Assembly: GCF_013204845.1 (NCBI RefSeq)
Contig: NZ_JABMKY010000020.1
Span: 1 to 64,000 of the forward strand
Reading direction: 5' to 3'
DNA: 64,000 nt
DNA from: Paenibacillus qinlingensis
GTDB taxonomy: Bacteria > Bacillota > Bacilli > Paenibacillales > NBRC-103111
The notes under the pieces are model-generated. The model ran no database searches, had not been told where the DNA came from, and saw only the letters and a list, made by a program, of their open reading frames with translations. Position numbers and translations under genes: made by a program. Shown one piece after another: positions 62,201-64,000 of the stretch. The first letter of the stretch is position 1. The number at the start of each line of letters is the position of its first letter.

Positions 62201-64000
62201 ATTTGCAGTTGTAGCCCAGGCTATTGCAGCTGGAAACAATAATTCTGTTCTGATTGATGAATATGTGGACGCACTCAAAAAAATCTTGTCTGTGCCTGCC
62301 AAAATGCCAAATCTTCAAGCAGGACTTGATGATCGCTCACAATCTCCAATTGTATATGCGATTGCGCTTCTCTGGAACGATACACGGATTACTTCCAGAC
62401 TGAGCGTGAACGAGAAAGAAACTTTAATCACATTTATGAAAGCTGCACTGATTGCCGAGATGTACATGTTAAACGATTATGATAAAGATGGCAATTATAT
62501 TGGACATACCACAAGAAGATTAGCGATGAATGGAGATTCCAATAACGGGGTTACGGGTAACTTTGGTGAACCTCATTTGACGAGCTTCTTTGCTTCGGCT
62601 TTTGCTCTGGGACTGGAAAATATTAAACCGATCATTGCTGCGTATGACCACAAGGCATTTATAGCGGAGTTAAAAAGCAAAGGCTTAACAACGATTGCAG
62701 CTAGCTTCGAAAATACGAATAATTTCTCTACAGCTGCGACGGATGCCTTAAAACTGACAGAGAAAGCGGCAAGAGTAGAAGCAACCTTGAAGTCAAGCAA
62801 ATGGTCATTTATGAACGTTACGTTAAATGAATTCTTGGAAGATCCTTTGAAAATTCATGCAGCCCAAGAAGCCTTTAACTGGCCGTATTTGGCAGAAGAC
62901 GGAGAATTCCAAGGTCAGCTCGGAATGGGGTTTGAATTCCAATCAGCCGATCAAGGCGGGCCAAGAGAATCGCCGAGTTATGTCGTTCTTGGATTGGAAC
63001 CGGCTATTTCCAATACCGTTCTATTAAATCATTTTGGTTATTTGCATACACCAATAAGCACAGATTTAGCAAATCACATCGAGAAATTACAGAAAGTTGC
63101 AGCTAATGATCTGTATGCTAAATTGGTCAATGGGTATTTTGGTCAAAGCTGGATCGATACCCATACGTATACGCTAGCGAATGATGTCTGGTCTTTCTTA
63201 ATGGAACTGCTATTCTCGACGGGAAATATTACAGCAACAACATTTAATGATACGTTCAATTACAGCAGTGTTGGGGATATGACTGCCAAAGGCTGGGTGG
63301 TTGATCAAGCGGTATCGTCAGTAACGCATGACAACATCATTCCTTTCAACAAAAAAACGGTCACGAATTCTTCCGTCGTTGGCGGTCATAACTATGACGA
63401 GAATGAGAAAATATTTACGTTAAATGGAGGTGCTTCGCCTGTCATTGCTTACAATACAGCGAAGAAATTAGCTAACATTAACTATTATGCTTGGATGAGC
63501 ACACCTGCCATTGGCAATGGCGAAGCGGGAATCCTTGCGCGGGTCACAGACGCCAACAACTATTATCAAATTTCGTATACCCAAGATAAGCTCTACATCA
63601 AGAAAAAGGTGAATGGCAGCTTCAGCATCATTGCGGAGAAGGCTTTCACGTTACCAACGACTAGACTTGGAGCTATTTTCTACTTTAACCCATGGGGCTG
63701 GAAGGATACTGTTGTAGAAGCGAAGGCTCATAGATTACGGGCAGAGCTAACGAATGGTACCATTAATGTGTATGTGAATGGCAAAAAAGAGCTAACTGCG
63801 CAGGATGCAACATTTGCAACAGGATATGTGGGAATGACTGCAACGGGTGCGAGTACGAAATTCGATGGCCTTCTGGCTTCTTACACACTACCTGATAAAC
63901 CAGTATTGAATTCTGTTAACGTGGGGAACGGCAGCTTAGGCATTGACTTTACACCGGTGGATGGTGCACTGAAGTATAAAGTCAAGTATGGAACGACTTC
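59280..64000 (+). CDS. Giant secreted DNRLRE/Ig-like protein with a candidate lyase domain (3' truncated by window)
   Basis: ATG 59280 is seven bases after AGGAG. The frame stays open to the window end (1573 codons). Signal peptide 1-~38 (cleavage near KVDAA). DNRLRE-type (CBM96-like) domains at ~39-216 and ~433-618 (ADTYVSS / ADTYVDAGGG; TWSETAMTWNTQPAYG / SWTETGMTYANQPAYG). Ig-like SwmB-type repeats at ~220-430 and ~620-920 (VAFDEPI, VEVTFNES, KIKVAASTLKD). A mainly helical domain at ~925-1320 (NGVTGNFGEPHLTSFFASAFALG, WPYLAEDGEFQGQLGMGFEF) is unrecognised but resembles a polysaccharide-lyase toroid. A concanavalin/LamG-like domain (~1320-1535) and the start of a fibronectin III domain follow. 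With GH88 and an importer beside it, a secreted lyase or binding protein for uronic-acid polysaccharide is likely. Confidence 0.85.
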   Translation, partial: MPKMRFKQMVSKILLATLLMGTCNTFLTSPLNKVDAAETKYLPEADTYVSSVPAERDVNYNIAPTANQLHLRTSGENNTQYPFFRFNLSQLPTNLDGATFKLRLFNNYVASAATVAINVYAVADDTWSETAMTWNTQPAYGSLITTFNLEQAPAAGGTVDIDITNYIKQQKALDGKASLVVVSTSASWRAFTNKERTWEAIKQPGLIYLRDAEAPIYQSAEISPDYKNISLKYDEAILDNSGGSLKSKVLLTTDGTTYNPLGANDSVTVTDNVYLKVNLQTGLVGENNRIKVLASTLKDSYNNIASTEVVTNLLIGQVSMLPPNYLTAVVGGTAKTIQLNFDKAIAWHSGNPKTGFQISDNGGNTYQALSLNDNVTIEGSSVSIQFSSTLIGNNFKVKVLGNTIKSLASNLPLATDVITTTLNVPAPLSALVTVKVAADTYVDAGGGVGTSDVSANSPYYKNFGNETLMYIREVSGANVIGAAKARSFMKFDIANLGTFNTGKLRVYLQYGTTQAGTALFYAVEDDSWTETGMTYANQPAYGELLGTAEISANRTDTWYEVDITDYLSKQKAKDGVASIMIMNDSTSTTGARSFKTKEGSAVGTIYPQLAIDYDSKAPAISGVAVTDNQKVEVTFNESIYNKVPDLKTAISTSSNGTDFTALAGGDTVSISDKKLTINFAQKITVSSLSIKVAAGTLADTFGNANGVAIETQPIVVDVAAPIFEPNVTLDASNKVITLRANEALISKVADAAALKAAVTISQSNQAFVPLAQGDTVAINGNSLVVTLATKLSGSDYKIKVAASTLKDGSGNSVAEFISSSFSEDVQPPKLAAVYTVNFNKTIKVAFDEPIMNNLADAVALKNAIQLSSDGGLTYQALGANDKVEIGIKQLNIILQQPVTGSNKKVKILASALKDTVGFTTAEVVGAFAAQSVAYPYAEPSQHYLDDALLHIRNIAFANMNNGQGSAPETENAKGFAVVAQAIAAGNNNSVLIDEYVDALKKILSVPAKMPNLQAGLDDRSQSPIVYAIALLWNDTRITSRLSVNEKETLITFMKAALIAEMYMLNDYDKDGNYIGHTTRRLAMNGDSNNGVTGNFGEPHLTSFFASAFALGLENIKPIIAAYDHKAFIAELKSKGLTTIAASFENTNNFSTAATDALKLTEKAARVEATLKSSKWSFMNVTLNEFLEDPLKIHAAQEAFNWPYLAEDGEFQGQLGMGFEFQSADQGGPRESPSYVVLGLEPAISNTVLLNHFGYLHTPISTDLANHIEKLQKVAANDLYAKLVNGYFGQSWIDTHTYTLANDVWSFLMELLFSTGNITATTFNDTFNYSSVGDMTAKGWVVDQAVSSVTHDNIIPFNKKTVTNSSVVGGHNYDENEKIFTLNGGASPVIAYNTAKKLANINYYAWMSTPAIGNGEAGILARVTDANNYYQISYTQDKLYIKKKVNGSFSIIAEKAFTLPTTRLGAIFYFNPWGWKDTVVEAKAHRLRAELTNGTINVYVNGKKELTAQDATFATGYVGMTATGASTKFDGLLASYTLPDKPVLNSVNVGNGSLGIDFTPVDGALKYKVKYGTT

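Noticed and set aside
1-64000. tRNA, rRNA or known riboswitch
   Set aside because: I looked for tRNA-like arms and for common riboswitch cores in the leaders and found none I could support by eye.

Overview
The window looks like a chromosome segment of a Paenibacillus-type, soil- or plant-associated Firmicute. The sequence shows moderate GC, strong AGGAGG-type ribosome sites, frequent TTG/GTG starts, an SLH-domain surface protein, lipoprotein-based sugar ABC importers without their own ATPase, YesM/YesN-style two-component systems and many AraC regulators. The genus is inferred from gene content and style; no rRNA or other phylogenetic marker is present.

Layout: 1-1371 holds the 5' end of an IS3-family element, a DUF559-type nuclease gene and two ~180-bp direct repeats that flank it. 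1372-8743 is a glycan locus (AraC regulator, GH127 beta-L-arabinofuranosidase, LacI regulator, GH38 alpha-mannosidase) with two identical 16-bp palindromic operators. 8744-9225 holds a dispersed intergenic repeat split by a 168-bp MITE. 9226-11087 is a divergent PhyH dioxygenase/AraC pair. 11299-17674 has a large SLH protein, a frameshifted six-hairpin glycosidase-like gene and a YebC/YeeN regulator. 17675-18884 is a decayed 1.2-kb stretch with a sulfatase remnant, (GTT)8, a 32-unit hexanucleotide tract and a second copy of the dispersed repeat.

18885-29695 is an importer locus: solute-binding lipoprotein, YesM kinase, YesN regulator, two permeases, an unrecognised 820-residue protein and an SGNH esterase. 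The promoters before the binding protein and before the permeases share a 28-nt element at identical spacing from the -10 box. 30000-31087 is lrgAB. 31213-40756 is a sialic-acid-type locus: a YesN/YesM system divergent from binding protein, two permeases, NanA, NanE and a ROK kinase.

41260-47792 carries a second AraC/PhyH divergent pair, a three-gene ABC-2 exporter, a small membrane protein and a Fur-box-controlled two-gene operon of unknown function. 47945 to the end is a probable uronic-acid or sulfated-polysaccharide locus: Cys-type sulfatase, AraC regulators, a GH88 unsaturated glucuronyl hydrolase, an ABC importer, a membrane-anchored AraC sensor-regulator and a very large secreted DNRLRE/Ig-like protein that runs off the window and may contain an undescribed lyase-like domain. 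Overall the region is a chain of separately regulated carbohydrate loci separated by repeat-rich intergenic DNA.
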